Below, in pieces: positions 52,365-64,000 of a stretch of 64,000 nt of DNA. The position numbers and the translations under genes were made by a program. Source of the stretch: Chrysomallon squamiferum (Eukaryota > Mollusca > Gastropoda > Neomphalida > Peltospiridae); assembly GCA_012295275.1 (NCBI GenBank), contig CM022679.1, positions 15,465,842 through 15,529,841 on the forward strand, written 5' to 3'. Numbering within the stretch: the first letter of the stretch is position 1; each line of letters begins with the position of its first letter. The notes beneath the pieces are model-generated. The model saw only the letters and a list, made by a program, of their open reading frames with translations, ran no database searches and was not told the DNA's origin.

Positions 52365-53420
52365 TTTTAAATCTGGAAATTTGAAAAATATTTCAACAGT
52401 ATTTAAATAAATTAAAATTAACTAATGATTCATGAATGATGGTTATAATTACAAATATAAATATGTTGTTGACTGAACAGTTTGAAATTATTATTGTGCT
52501 AAAAGAATGCTACTGAAATTTTCACTCATATCTGATAAAAATATATTATGAGTTGGATCACAGAATTCAGTTTGTTACAAGTTTATAAAATTATCATAAT
52601 TAATCTGTAAAATTCAATGATTATATAGATAATCTATTTTTTTACTATTCATGGTTATAAAATGCATTACTTTAATTCCATGTTGTTTGTTTTGCCTAAG
52701 GACATTACAGTGTCACCTATCAGATGAAATTCTCTCACTATCCAACTCAATATTTACTTGGTGTAAAAAATAAAAAAAATAAAAAATAAAAAAGCAATAT
52801 ATTCATAACAACAATAATAAAAATTCCATAAAATCTGACAAAACAGAATGGTTTCAACTTCACAGTTAACATTTATTGGTGTAGCAAATATATCATAATT
52901 TAAAAAACAACTGACTAAAACTTGTACATTTCATAAGCATGGTCACATATAAAAATTAAATCTTTGCGATTCTGATAAAAAAAAAAAATCATTTATGATA
53001 TATCAGATACATATAATTTATTATCAGATTTCTGATAATAATACTAACATTACAATTTACAGTAACAATAAATTGAATAATGATATAAACCACTACACAT
53101 TACCGACAGCATAATTATAAAGCAAAGGTTTATAGTTTTATTTTGTTTTGACATTACATCAGTGATTATGATCTCGTATGGTAAAATGATTATGTTTGCA
53201 ACGATTTTCATAATGTTATTACCAGTATTATTAACGGTGCTAATTGGTCTTGAAAACCACTATACAGATAAATGTCAAAGGCTATCTTACCAAAAATAAG
53301 TTGACTGTGTACTAATGTTTTCAGTGAACAACGTTGACTAAGGATTCAAGGAATCTCCTCATTAAAAGTAAGCAAACATGGCTGCCCGTCATTAGACCAC
53401 CATAAACGGTTTTAAAAACT
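52365..53420 (-). promoter_or_regulatory. GBF1: GBF1 5' UTR, first intron and probable promoter
   Basis: The first coding exon extends 8 nt 5' of the ATG to an acceptor (TTTCCAG, intron end at 52373). Upstream, TTTTTG followed by GTAAGA at 53290 is a good donor for a non-coding first exon starting at 53291 on the plus axis and running to about 53.4 kb. Just above it the minus strand reads GGCAGCCATGTT (53386-53375), a fit to the YY1 core GCCATNTT commonly found near animal housekeeping-gene start sites. The exact start site is inferred, not seen. Confidence 0.5.
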
Positions 53421-54832
53421 TCTGGACAGCAGCCTTTAACAATTTTATGACTTAAATTATGCGTTCACATGGTGTCGTCTATACAAACAATTATTTGGCA
53501 AAATAATTATCAGATTATTCCAAAGAACACCACCAGGTTGTTGGAAAATAAGACTTGACAAGTGACGTGGTTATGAATTAGGTGGCGCTATTTGCAAGCG
53601 ATAAAGGGACGCAACCGGTGTCATTTCGGAAGTTATCGTTTAAATCCGGTGTAAGAGTTCATGATCGGGTAAAGCAATCCGACAAATGTTTATTTAATTT
53701 ATTATACATTTTGACAATTGATTTTAAAAATAATTTATATTCATTACAGGCATTTACATTAAAAAATATCATGATATAACTTTATGTTCGTATATTAGTA
53801 TTAACAGAATTCAAAGTAGCTTATTTGTTGCTGTTTAACAAGGTGTGAAATAGTAGTCTTAGAAGGAAAACCAGGTCCCTCGATAAAACAAACATATAAA
53901 TCCCCATGCAAATATATTCATATGTTCATACGTACAAATACATACATACATAAGATTATTAACATCGATTTTTTTCTTAATTTGTTACTGTATTTCCACT
54001 GAAACATTAAACATTAAGTTTGTTTTTAGGACATAATTGATAAAATCGGTTTAGCTGGTTCGACAAGGCTTATGTATGTTTGCGCTGTAATATACGTTAA
54101 ATTATGCGAAGACTATTGATATTTTATTTATATTACTTTTATTCATTCATTCCTTTATTTCCTCTATAGGACATTATAAAAAATACCAAAAAAGTATTTT
54201 ATAGTTGAAATATAATTTAGAAGATAAATAAAATTAGGCCTAGTTAAAATAAATTTTGTTTTTGTAATTTTATATAGCGGTAAGATTTACAGTTTATTAA
54301 AACAAAAATTCAGTTTCTAATAAGATCAAACTAAAAATTAAACTGAAATTATTCCGTTGTATTATGAATACATACATTTCCGCGTACAAACACACGCAAT
54401 TACATTTACAGAGCTGTCCTAAACGAAATTCTGAAAATAAATACAGACCACTCTTTTATCCATAAATTTTTGACATTTGATTATTTCCCTTCAGTTGTTT
54501 CTTTTCTAAAAGAAGGAAAAATGATCAATTCAAGCTGAGTCCGTTAGAATATGGGAAATATTTTTGTAACCTTAAACGAACGCGCTTGGAAATTAAATAT
54601 TTAAAAACAAAAACATAGCTGAAAATCGAGAATTAATTTCAGACAGATAAGGAATGCTTTTATTTTTATTTTGTGTATTAGGTAACGTTTAAGAATGCAT
54701 CTCATAATAGTATTCACTTTTATTTATCTATTTATATTGTTATTAATATTATCATTAAATGTTTCATACACTTTATCCGGCTTATAAATAAAAATCATAA
54801 TAATAATTAAAAAAAATAAAAATAAATAAATA

Positions 54833-54833
<1 letters not shown>

Positions 54834-54897
<64 letters not shown>
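54834..54897. repeat. (AAT)n microsatellite
   Basis: About twenty AAT units following an AAAT-rich lead-in. Confidence 0.93.
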
Positions 54898-54901
<4 letters not shown>

Positions 54902-55368
54902 TAAAGAAAAAAGTGAAGTGTTTAGAAGTCTGTTAATTAGTAAATGTTTTGTGCTTTACTTTTCTGTTTTTATTTTATATTGTAGGTATATACGTGTATT
55001 AAGCCTTGATCCGAGAAAATCCAGAAAACCGGATTAAAGTGGCTCAACATTGCCGGATCAATGACGTTGCATTGGTGTAATATACATACTAGCTGAACGA
55101 ATGATAAACTGATAAACAATAAATTCCCAATACAAAAGAATAATATAATTCTTAATTTGAATATTCTAGTTTCAGAAATTTAAATTTTCAGTTGACTATA
55201 AATCTTATCATGGTATGTAATTATAACGTCAGTAGCAGACTTTTCATTATTGGTAGATATTAATTTTATTATTTTATTTTCAAAATTTTTATATATAGCT
55301 GAATATATAAAATACAATTTTCTACATTTATCATATTAGCAAATATAAATGAATGAATAATAAATAAA

Positions 55369-55371
55369 TAA

Positions 55372-55438
<67 letters not shown>

Positions 55439-55441
55439 ATT
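55369..55441. repeat. (AAAT)n microsatellite
   Basis: About seventeen tetranucleotide AAAT units, interrupted near the left end. Confidence 0.93.
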
Positions 55442-56041
55442 AAGGGACATAACTCTTACAATACTAATTTCATAGTCTTAAGAAATGTTTGATTGCCATT
55501 ACTCCTTTGTAGAATCAACTCTGTTGGTTTTGTCCTTTATGTTTTTATAAAAGATTAATATTTAATGTTACAATGAAAATGTTTCTTAAGACAGCAGCAA
55601 CATAACTTAAGAAAAATGCCTTTTTACTAGTATATGTGTTTTGTACGTGTTTTCATATGAGAGAGAGAGAGAGAGAGGGGCACAGTCGAACTATAGCACT
55701 GTGTATTCTGTAACAAACTGTTCCTTATTCCATTTTTTTTTTTTAAATTCTCTGTTACTTTGATAACGACAGATAGAACCACACGTATATTTATTTACCT
55801 AAATATGCGCAAGTTGATGATAAAAACATACAAACTCACAGTCGATGTTACCAAGTAAATCACTTACTTGGTTATAGGAGAAAAATGACAAACTACTTTA
55901 AAAAAATATATATTTTAAAATATTAAAAATATACTTTTATATTTTATTAATTTAACTTTCATTTGCCAAACAAACATATACATACACACATACACTACAC
56001 ACACACACAATAAAAAAAGTATGAAATAAAACAAGAAAAAA

Positions 56042-56244
56042 AAAAAAAAAAATGAAATAAAATAAAATAAAATGAAATAAAATAAAATTAAATTAAAAAA
56101 ATAAGTAAATAAGTAAAAAAATAAATAAAATGAAATAAAATTAAATTAAATTAAAAAAATAAGTAAATAAGTAAAAAATAAATAAATTGAAATAAAATAA
56201 AATGAAATTAAAAAAATAAGTAAATAAGTAAAAAATAAATAAAT
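56042..56244. repeat. 58-bp A-rich minisatellite, about 3 copies
   Basis: Three successive copies each end with ATAAGTAAATAAGT followed by AAAAAATAAATAAA; this block recurs at about 56101, 56159 and 56216. The rest of each unit is made of AAATG and AAATAAAAT variants. It is a higher-order repeat built from simple AAAT/AAAAT units. Confidence 0.8.
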
Positions 56245-56860
56245 ATCCTTGCCACAAAATGTTGTATAAAAGCATACTTTAGTTCCCTTAGGAGGACGCA
56301 GAAACAACATTTTTAATTTAATTTTATTTTTTTATTTTCATTCACCATTTGCATAATTTAGAGATAATCCGCACATTTGCGCACAATTTTCTTTTATAAA
56401 AATGTCGTGTAACAAATGTCTGCTTAAATAAAATATAATTGATGGATTATGCTTTTAAACTATTTTATCACCGAGGTGACACCAAAAGTGATAGATGAAC
56501 GAGTTAATACAATCGCCAAATGGGATGTTGCGTGGCCGCATTGTCACTGTTTTTAAGAGGATTATGGTACTGCGATGCACCCAATATAGTTTCAGATCTG
56601 CACGCGACAGTACGTCTGAACAACAGACGACAACGTGACACCATGTATAGTTCGGAATATTTCGCTTTTCGGATGTTTTCCGAAGTGTTCCGAGGCTTTG
56701 ACTTCAGTTTTTTCTTCGTAGAAACAACTGATATAATGGATGTGTTGATATAATTATTGTTTCTTATGATAAAAGTTTACTTAATCCGTGGAATTTTCTT
56801 TCGATGATCTACCCAAATGTATCTATTGTTGTCTGAATGACAGTAACTCCCCCAAAAATG

Positions 56861-56896
<36 letters not shown>

Positions 56897-56966
56897 ATAA
56901 TAATAAAAAAAAATTAAAATAAATATAAACAAAACAAACAAGAAACCAAAATAAATGAAAACAAAC

Positions 56967-56967
<1 letters not shown>

Positions 56968-57005
<38 letters not shown>
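56968..57005. repeat. Poly-A tract, about 38 bp
   Basis: Uninterrupted adenines; a second A-rich run lies at 56867-56894. No retroposed gene body was recognised upstream. Confidence 0.9.
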
Positions 57006-57007
<2 letters not shown>

Positions 57008-57312
57008 AATTCTATCTCTCTATCTATCTATATATATAATATAAACATGCGAAATATTTTTTAATTCGTTTCTGTCATAAATACCATAAAACGAAAGAAA
57101 TCAAGTATAAAGTATTTTTAAATTCCAAATACCATATCGTATATAAAATCAAAATATCTGATAATTTACGCTAAATTTGGAAGATTTGTTTGTGTTGTTA
57201 ATTAAAACATCGTTTTGACAGTAGTCTGCAAATCATTAAACAGCTGGATGTTGTAATTATTCATGTAATATGTATATAAAATGGGACATACAGTGGTTTA
57301 TAATTCTGTCGT

Positions 57313-57314
<2 letters not shown>

Positions 57315-57379
<65 letters not shown>
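57315..57379. repeat. (GA)n microsatellite
   Basis: About 32 perfect GA dinucleotides. GA repeats can bind GAGA-type factors in some animals, but nothing here shows that role. Confidence 0.95.
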
Positions 57380-57380
<1 letters not shown>

Positions 57381-57838
57381 CAACTTTTATTTTTACGACT
57401 TCATTTAAGCTCACCAAACATAAATGACCGAAACGAACAAAATAAATAAATTCGAAATGGCTTCAAAATTCTGTAACCACATAAAATGTCTGAGTCCATT
57501 AGAGGTATATATATATTTATATAACAGCGATAGTAAAGTAAAACAAAATTGTTCTACAAATATTTTTCAGTGATCAGTCTTTTATAAGTGAATAAAATGA
57601 CGAAATCATTTTAGTTCACCGTTATATACATATATAAAACTGTAATTCGATTATTTTTATTTGAATACGATTGCCTTGTTGTAATAGATATTGTTCTTTA
57701 TGTTAGTATTATTATCATTTTTGTTGTAGTTATTGTTGCAGTTGTTGCTGTTGCTGTTGTTATTGTTGATTCTGATGTTGTTTTATTGTTCAGTATTCCT
57801 GTTACATGTTTGCAATAGCTTAAATGGTATCAAATCGA

Positions 57839-57839
<1 letters not shown>

Positions 57840-57917
<78 letters not shown>
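57840..57917. repeat. Compound (CAA)n(TAA)n microsatellite
   Basis: About thirteen CAA units pass directly into about twelve TAA units, suggesting one array diverged by a C-to-T change that then spread. Confidence 0.94.
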
Positions 57918-58307
57918 TAAAAAATAATAATAATAAAAAAATAAAAAAACACTCAAAAAACAACCAACAACTTCTCCTTGATTTCCATTCATATTGCTTT
58001 ATTCCCACTCTCGCCATGTCATCTCTACCATCTTTAATTATAATTAAAGACTGTGTCACACTAAACGAGTTAAGTTGATGTGATTGGAAATAGTCATTAG
58101 CGGCAGTTTATCATCGATGACAAGGGGACACGGTTAGCGTGACTGCATATCAGGTTATGACAATGCCTTGTTACAGAACCGTTACGTGCCATCTACCTAA
58201 TTGACTTTGTGTCTGTCTTCACTTAGCTCTCTCTCTGTATTACTCTTCATAAACGTCAACAGATGCTATCATTTGATGCTTCTTCTGTCTGCCATGTCGT
58301 GTGTTGT

Positions 58308-58665
58308 ATGGAGAAGAAGAACGACGAGGACAAAAAAAAAAAAAATGTAGAGATGATAAGAAAAAACCCCATAAAAGGTTAAAGAAAAGAAGAAAAAATA
58401 GATGATAATAAGATAAAATAAAATAAAAAAATTGATGAGAAGAAGAACAAAAAGGTGGAAGAAAAGAAGAAGATGAAGAAAAAAACAACAACAGAAAAAG
58501 TATAAAAAAAGTAGAAGAAAAAGAAGTGGAACTATACAAAGTATATATAAAAAAGTACAGAAAAGAATGAAACGAAAAGTAGAAGAAAAGTAGAAAAACG
58601 GAAAAAAGCTGAAGAAAATAAAAATAAAAACCAAAAGGAAAATTAGAAGAACAAGAATAAATAGT
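58308..58665. repeat. Strand-asymmetric purine-rich tract, about 350 bp
   Basis: The plus strand is dominated by A and G in AAGAAGAA, GAAAAG and AGAAAAAGAAG motifs, with few pyrimidines. It encodes only meaningless Phe/Ser/Leu-rich frames on the minus strand. Confidence 0.75.
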
Positions 58666-59935
58666 AGATGATGAGCAAAATACCATTCCTAGTGACTGAC
58701 AAAGAAATCACATTATTGTCGCCATACAACATGGAATACGACTTCTGCTTGTCGAACTACGTGTATACTACTGCAACACAACAAACAAATAACATCAGCA
58801 GTTGTGCCACCACAACTCCTCCTCCTGCATCAGCTACTGCGACTACCTCTACACAGACAAACACATCCTGAAATAAAACATAAACCATAAAATAAAAATC
58901 TAATAACATAATCATAAACGTGATAGTTGTTAAATGCAAGAAAGATGACGTCCAATTCTGAATGTTTTGTCTTTCATCCAGAAGCAGCATTGGCCCTTTG
59001 ACTGAAGACGCTTCGTGTTAAAATTCAGAATACAAGTAAATACAACGTCTGATCCTGTCATGAATTAAGTTCATAGTCTGCAGTGAAGTTAAGTTTAAAA
59101 TGTAGACTAATAAATGTTTTGTAACAAGTATGTTAATGTTGGCGAAACTTTACTTTATTTGTATTCTTCGCTGTTAATGTCCTGAAAACGGACGAAAGAG
59201 ATAAAAGAAAACTGAAAATTAAGAATGAACAATAAACCAACACACGATGCAGACGTGTAGAATATCCTGCGTGTGTATCAGATGCAGATAGTCTCTGACG
59301 TTTAAACACGACCTGTTAAAATTAACAACGTATCAAAGAAGGATCAACGATATTGTATATCATGTATTATTTCAAAATTTTAGACTGTACTCCATAAAAT
59401 CTTTTCTTTACACAGCACGAGGTCGTAGTAACACTCTTTTTAAGTTGCATCCTTCTGTTAACTGAAAAAAAGAAGACAAACATTAAAATTAAATTACAGA
59501 TTCGCTTTCAAAACCGTTGGTGACAAGTGTAATCGGTGGTTGTAAATTTTATCATTTTGCTTTGAGAAAAAATGGATACACAGAAGATAAAATAAGATAA
59601 TAGTATTAATAATAATAATAATAAATACATTTACAAATAATAATTAAAAAAAAAAAAAGAAAAGAAAAAAAATGAAAGAAAGAAAGAAAATAAGTTAAAA
59701 AGTGAAACAAATCCGTACTGACATTGATATATTACACATATATAAAAATACAGATCTACAAACACATAAGCGCACACACCCATAAATGAATGTAATAATG
59801 ATAATCAAAAACTATTATCTAAATAAAAAAAATAAATAAATAAAACTATAGTATAATTATATTTTGAAACCAATATTTGCAAATACCGTTTGAATCGGTT
59901 TTTAGCCAGGATACACTGTATGGTGAAATAATGGA

Positions 59936-60074
59936 AAAAAAAAAAAAAAAATAATAATAATAATAAAAATAATAATAAATATAAAAAAAAATAAAAATAA
60001 TATAAAAAAAAATAAAAAAATAAAAAAAAAAAAAAAAAATAATAAAAAAAAAAATAAAAAAAAAAAAAAAAAAA
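59936..60074. repeat. A-rich simple repeat (A/T only)
   Basis: About 140 bp consisting only of A and T with poly-A runs and AAT units. Confidence 0.9.
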
Positions 60075-61433
60075 TTGCCTCGAACAGTTGATGAAAATAC
60101 AAAAACAACCATTATTACTCTACTGATACGGTCCGAGTGTTGCGCTGCTGTTTGACGAGAAACAAGCATACGCTTCTGAAAGCGAATCACCCACCGTGGA
60201 ACGTGTGCAAAGAAAACTTCAGGGACAGACTGCGATCAAATAACTAACATCTCGAGTACAGGCCTTGGGGAGTGAATAACCAGAAAAACTCTGGTGCAGA
60301 AAACGAATCAGTGACACTCGACATTTTTATTGACTGGTTCCTTGTTTACTGACCTTATCTGTTGTCATTGACAATAGTGACACAGTGATTTGTTTTGTTT
60401 TTCAAAATCAGTCGATTCAGGTTGCAGATGGCACATCGACTGCATATGACATCCATTAATGGTTTCTTTTATAAAAGCTGAATGTGTGGATTTTTTCTTA
60501 TAAAAACAGCTTTATTTATTATTATTATAATTTTTTTTTGTGGGTGTTTTATTTCCTGAAATATAATGATTTGATTGAAACAGATTGGGATTAATTTACA
60601 CGTGTTTTTATACTTCAAGGTTAAATCATGCTGATTAATAGATAATTTTGTTCTCTGTTATATTTACATTTATAAGAATATAATTACACACAAAAATGTG
60701 TGTGACATTCTGTATCAGGACTCAAGTTACTGAAGGTTACGAAACAGTTAGAATAATAGCTTTAAACTGGGGCCGATTCAGGTTTGAATTTAATTACAAC
60801 CTACCACATAAAACTGAACTGAACAGTAATATTTTATTATGAGCATCTTAGTCACATTAGTAAATGTATTTTGAAGTGTTTTTGACGTATATCATTGAAC
60901 TTATTTTATTCTAGAGTTTAAACCCTGACGGATTTCAAAATGTTTTATCTTTAAATGAATATCTAATAATATTGTTTGTTTTATCTTGCAGTATCAATTA
61001 ACACTCTTTCTGTTTTCTTTCTTTCTTTCTTTTTCTTACCAGTTTTCATTACTCAGGGAACAAGAACATTACCTGATGACGAGTTGCGAACCCTTGAATA
61101 TTTGAGTTGTCAGACATCTTGGTTTCGTTAGTAAATGCATATCTAATTGTCTTTTATCCTGAGATATTATCTAGTTTTCTTATCACTTTACTGATGACAG
61201 AAAACCCCACTCATTCCGTTTAATATCGTTTTTGGTGTCTGATCTGGAAAGACCTCGGTAATGAGTTGTACGTCGGCTGTCACGGTTTATCGCAGGGGCG
61301 GTCACTCTGGGAATTTCTGCGTGGATAGCATCAGACTTTCAGTCGACTCAAACTGCGAGTAATCGGCCTGCAAGAACTGTGTCGTCTGCATCTGTCATAT
61401 TTATTAAACATTCTTTAACAAGAACGATTTTGA

Positions 61434-61435
<2 letters not shown>

Positions 61436-61472
<37 letters not shown>
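61436..61472. repeat. (AAT)n microsatellite
   Basis: About twelve AAT units followed by A-rich sequence. Confidence 0.92.
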
Positions 61473-61477
<5 letters not shown>

Positions 61478-62046
61478 TAAATAAAAATAAATAAAAAAAT
61501 AAAAACGTTTACAAAATCTTTCCCTCTATACCCAAATCAACTGAAAAAAAAAAAAAAAAAAAAAAAATGTAATAACCAACGAACCTGTAAACTGTGCAGT
61601 TTATTATAATCCGTTTCCGCGAGACAGCAATTAAGTATGAAGATAATTTAAGGTAATTTGTAAAGATTGCAGGATGGCAATTATCAAGTCTAGTTACCTG
61701 AAGCGATCCATGCTACATATCAGAAAATCTTTCATTAATAGATCTGGTATTTAAAAAAAAAACCCAAAACCCCAAAAAACAAATTGGTATTGTGGTCTGG
61801 CTTAAAGAAGGCTATCTCTGGTGCTGGTGGAAGGAATAATGTAAATATATTTTGTTTACTTCTACGTAATTAATAATTTCAGTTTGTTTAGTTTGAATTA
61901 ATTATTCATTTTAATTTGCTTCTAGATCATTATTATTTTAATTTTTTTTTTTTACTGTCCTCCAAAATGTAATGATTATAAAAAATGACAACTAATTCGA
62001 CAATAATTATCCGGATGTATTTAATTCATTCAAGCGGTTTGCCTGC

Positions 62047-62049
62047 ATA

Positions 62050-62107
<58 letters not shown>
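62047..62107. repeat. (AAT)n microsatellite
   Basis: About twenty AAT units. Confidence 0.94.
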
Positions 62108-62111
<4 letters not shown>

Positions 62112-62500
62112 TTTGACATATATCCAGATTAATTATTAGTTAAAAACACATTATTATATTTATTTTACTGAAGTTGGAAAAGGATTTGAGTTAGAACTAT
62201 TTATAGATAACAGATATATTTCATAGCAGAGCCATGTGAAGGACAAATTATAATATTAGCAGCATGCAGAATTTTTCAGCTTCTTGTTTTTCCTGATATT
62301 TAAGTATACTGTGAAATGTTACTAAAAATATTTAAAAAAAAAAAAAAAAAAAAGATTAAATATGCTTAAAAAGCTGTGGTGAAATAATTACATTCTGAAA
62401 TTGAAAGAGCAAAGTAAACCATATTTTGTCGATTTTTGAGTTGGTGTTTGGATATGTAAATGCTCGTATTCATGAACTACAAACAGGCAGACAGACTAAA

Positions 62501-62501
<1 letters not shown>

Positions 62502-62592
<91 letters not shown>
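62502..62592. repeat. Compound (CA)n(GA)n microsatellite
   Basis: About 18 CA units abut about 26 GA units with no spacer. Confidence 0.95.
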
Positions 62593-62594
<2 letters not shown>

Positions 62595-62780
62595 TCTAAA
62601 CTAATCACAAAAAAAAAAAATTACGATTTAGAAAGAAAATATTTATTATACAATTGATATGAATTAAATGACGTTTGACACAGCTTAACTTAAAGAAACG
62701 ATAACATACGACTATAAATAATTACAGTGTAATACAACACGTCATTAAGTTAATTAAAACACTTTAATGATATTACCATT

Positions 62781-63660
62781 CGGCTTAACGATCCCGTAGA
62801 CTTGACTCTTTTGTCCCATGGTAAATTAACACGTGTACGTTTCACCTTTCACCTGTTGTCGCGTTTCGTCCGCGCTATTTTCATAGAATCTTAAGACGTA
62901 TTAGAAAACCAGACGCCATTACTTCTAGAAGTTAATGATCTTCAATTATTTTTACATCTTATTAGCAAGCCTAAATAATTCCGCGCCGCGGCGAGGGCAG
63001 GAAGTGAAAGAAATTGACAATACGGTCAATTTGGAGGTATTTTTCGCAATATGATAGTGCAATATGAACGATGAGAAATCGACAAACTTGTCAATTTCAT
63101 GAGATAATTTCGCTGTGGATTTGTTAAGCAACGTCAACCTCTTCTTATTTGTCCCCGACGTTGGCAGCTGATTGAAGATAATGCCAATTAATTGGTGTTT
63201 TATCTGACTCGCGACAACGTCGGCATTAGTGGCGGGGTCGCGATCTCGTCTCGCGCGAAATGTACACCAGCATTGTTGATTTCGAGCAATATCAAAAACA
63301 GGAATTTATCTTATACTTATTACAGTTCCGTATTGATATTTCACAGATAAGTGGTTGCCACTGACAGCGCATCTATCACGATCGAGTGCCGAGTGTTAAG
63401 TGCCGAAAAAGGAAAAACCATGGCTCGGAGGCCATCCGGCGAAAAACGCCGCAGAAATGAAGACATTTTGTATAATTAACGTTATGACCTTAATAAGTTG
63501 TGATGGCGAAAATGTCGACGTTAAAGCGCCCCTGGTGCAGAGCGGGTTATTTGCTTGGAAAGTGAAAATTGTACGTAATCTGCGTGGATGATGGAAGCGT
63601 TTAATTTTCGTGAAACTCTCGAAGGAAATGGATAACACATTTTGCATCAATTTCCTTTTC
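62781..63660. promoter_or_regulatory. CpG-rich, motif-dense putative promoter or enhancer
   Basis: This segment is clearly richer in CpG than the rest of the window, for example GCGCCGCGGCG at about 62983-62993 and the CG-dense block at 63211-63256. Visible motifs are a tandem TTTCACCT pair at 62840-62854 resembling T-box half sites, the palindrome CCAATTAATTGG at 63184-63195 with a homeodomain TAATTA core, and an inverted CCGACGTTG/CAACGTCGG pair near 63155 and 63215. There is no long open frame; those present are short and lack recognisable domains. A promoter, enhancer or first non-coding exon of a gene to the right is possible. The call is an inference from composition and motifs only. 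Confidence 0.35.
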
Positions 63661-64000
63661 GCTTAAGAAAATGACAACATCACGTTCACTGCTATTTATG
63701 ATTGACGAAGTTTTATTATATGCCCCCCCCCCAAAAAAAAAAAGTTTAAAAAGAATTTAATAGTGTAAAATTTTATTATTTTAGTGCAAATGACATCATG
63801 TATTAAACACTTTTCTGATTGCTAAACTTTAAATAAAAAAAATTAAATAAAAATTAAAACTAAAAACAAAACCTAATATTTCTTGCATTGTGATCGTCAT
63901 GGAAACGTGAAACTTACATTTATATACTTCCGTGATCTTTTAGTTCATCTTTTTATTTAAATTTAATTATTTAATTTTTTTTTTAATAATAATAATAATA
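63661..64000. other. AT-rich sequence, nothing recognised
   Basis: Contains a short C run and poly-A at about 63723-63743 and ends in an AAT repeat that continues beyond the window. No coding or RNA feature is seen. Confidence 0.6.

Larger units (their letters stand above)
53421..62780. other. Intergenic repeat-rich region without supported genes
   Basis: I examined both strands for exons bounded by splice sites or long frames and found none that I can support; open frames here are short or come from homopolymers. The content is AT-rich unique sequence with many simple repeats, annotated separately, and a few segments of higher G+C (about 53560-53680, 56480-56720, 58080-58200, 60120-60260 and 61220-61400) of unknown role. 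Confidence 0.65.

Noticed and set aside
56520-56753. 77-codon open frame on the plus strand in the intergenic region
   Set aside because: No recognisable domain, no flanking splice sites that fit, and length within chance for this sequence.
57783-60190. Minus-strand open frames rich in Phe, Tyr, Ile or Val (for example near 57820-58060 and 59846-60190)
   Set aside because: They are translations of AAT, CAA and poly-A repeats, not genes.
61048-61131. Acceptor-like polypyrimidine tract and TTACCAG followed by an open frame beginning FITQGTRTLPDDELRTLEYL
   Set aside because: The frame closes at TAG within 28 codons, no upstream exon or homologous family was recognised; kept only as a possible transposon fragment.
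62460-62657. 65-codon plus-strand frame with HTHTHT and ERERER repeats
   Set aside because: It is the translation of the (CA)n(GA)n array.
63396-63650. Short overlapping frames on both strands in the CpG-rich segment
   Set aside because: Mutually overlapping, no recognisable domain; better explained as non-coding regulatory or UTR sequence.
1-64000. CRISPR arrays, bacterial operons, tRNA or rRNA genes
   Set aside because: No regularly spaced direct repeats with unique spacers, no ribosome-binding-site operon structure, and no tRNA A/B box pair or rRNA sequence that I could recognise.

Overview
The window is eukaryotic nuclear DNA from an invertebrate animal, most likely a lophotrochozoan and plausibly a mollusc; that assignment is inferred and not proven. 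The evidence is AT-rich non-coding DNA, many GT-AG introns of a few hundred bases, abundant (AAT)n, (AT)n, (GA)n and poly-A tracts, and three animal housekeeping or polarity genes whose spliced proteins align closely with vertebrate ones as I recall them. There is no prokaryotic gene system, CRISPR array or rRNA operon.

Three multi-exon genes were reconstructed by reading splice sites and checking reading phase. (1) 1-16827, plus strand: the 3' part of DLG5, a MAGUK scaffold. 25 coding exons encode a coiled coil, PDZ1-PDZ2, a long disordered region, PDZ3-PDZ4, SH3 and a guanylate-kinase-like domain; the N-terminal coding part lies outside the window. All exons join in frame except one, which carries an apparent frameshift at about 3556-3565. 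(2) 22175-27146, plus strand: a complete five-exon cyclophilin of 165 residues with all catalytic and cyclosporin-contact residues that I could check. (3) 33968-52364, minus strand: a complete 36-exon GBF1 (large Arf guanine-nucleotide exchange factor), 1898 residues, with DCB, HUS, Sec7 and HDS regions and the Sec7 catalytic glutamate. A non-coding 5' exon probably starts near 53.4 kb.

DLG5 and the cyclophilin are tandem; the cyclophilin and GBF1 converge. The 16.8-22.2 kb and 27.1-34.0 kb gaps hold 3' UTR sequence and simple repeats. From about 53.4 kb to the end I find no supportable coding exon; the region holds microsatellites, a 58-bp minisatellite, a purine-rich tract and, at 62.8-63.65 kb, a CpG-rich motif-dense segment that looks like a promoter or enhancer. 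One non-autonomous DNA transposon with pogo/Tigger-type ends and TA target duplication sits in a DLG5 intron (15375-16084).

The genes have no obvious shared pathway: DLG5 organises cell junctions and polarity, GBF1 activates Arf1 at the cis-Golgi, and the cyclophilin is a general peptidyl-prolyl isomerase. The items most worth following are the DLG5 frameshift, the array of decoy splice donors in cyclophilin intron 3, the pogo-like element, and the regulatory-looking segment at the right end.
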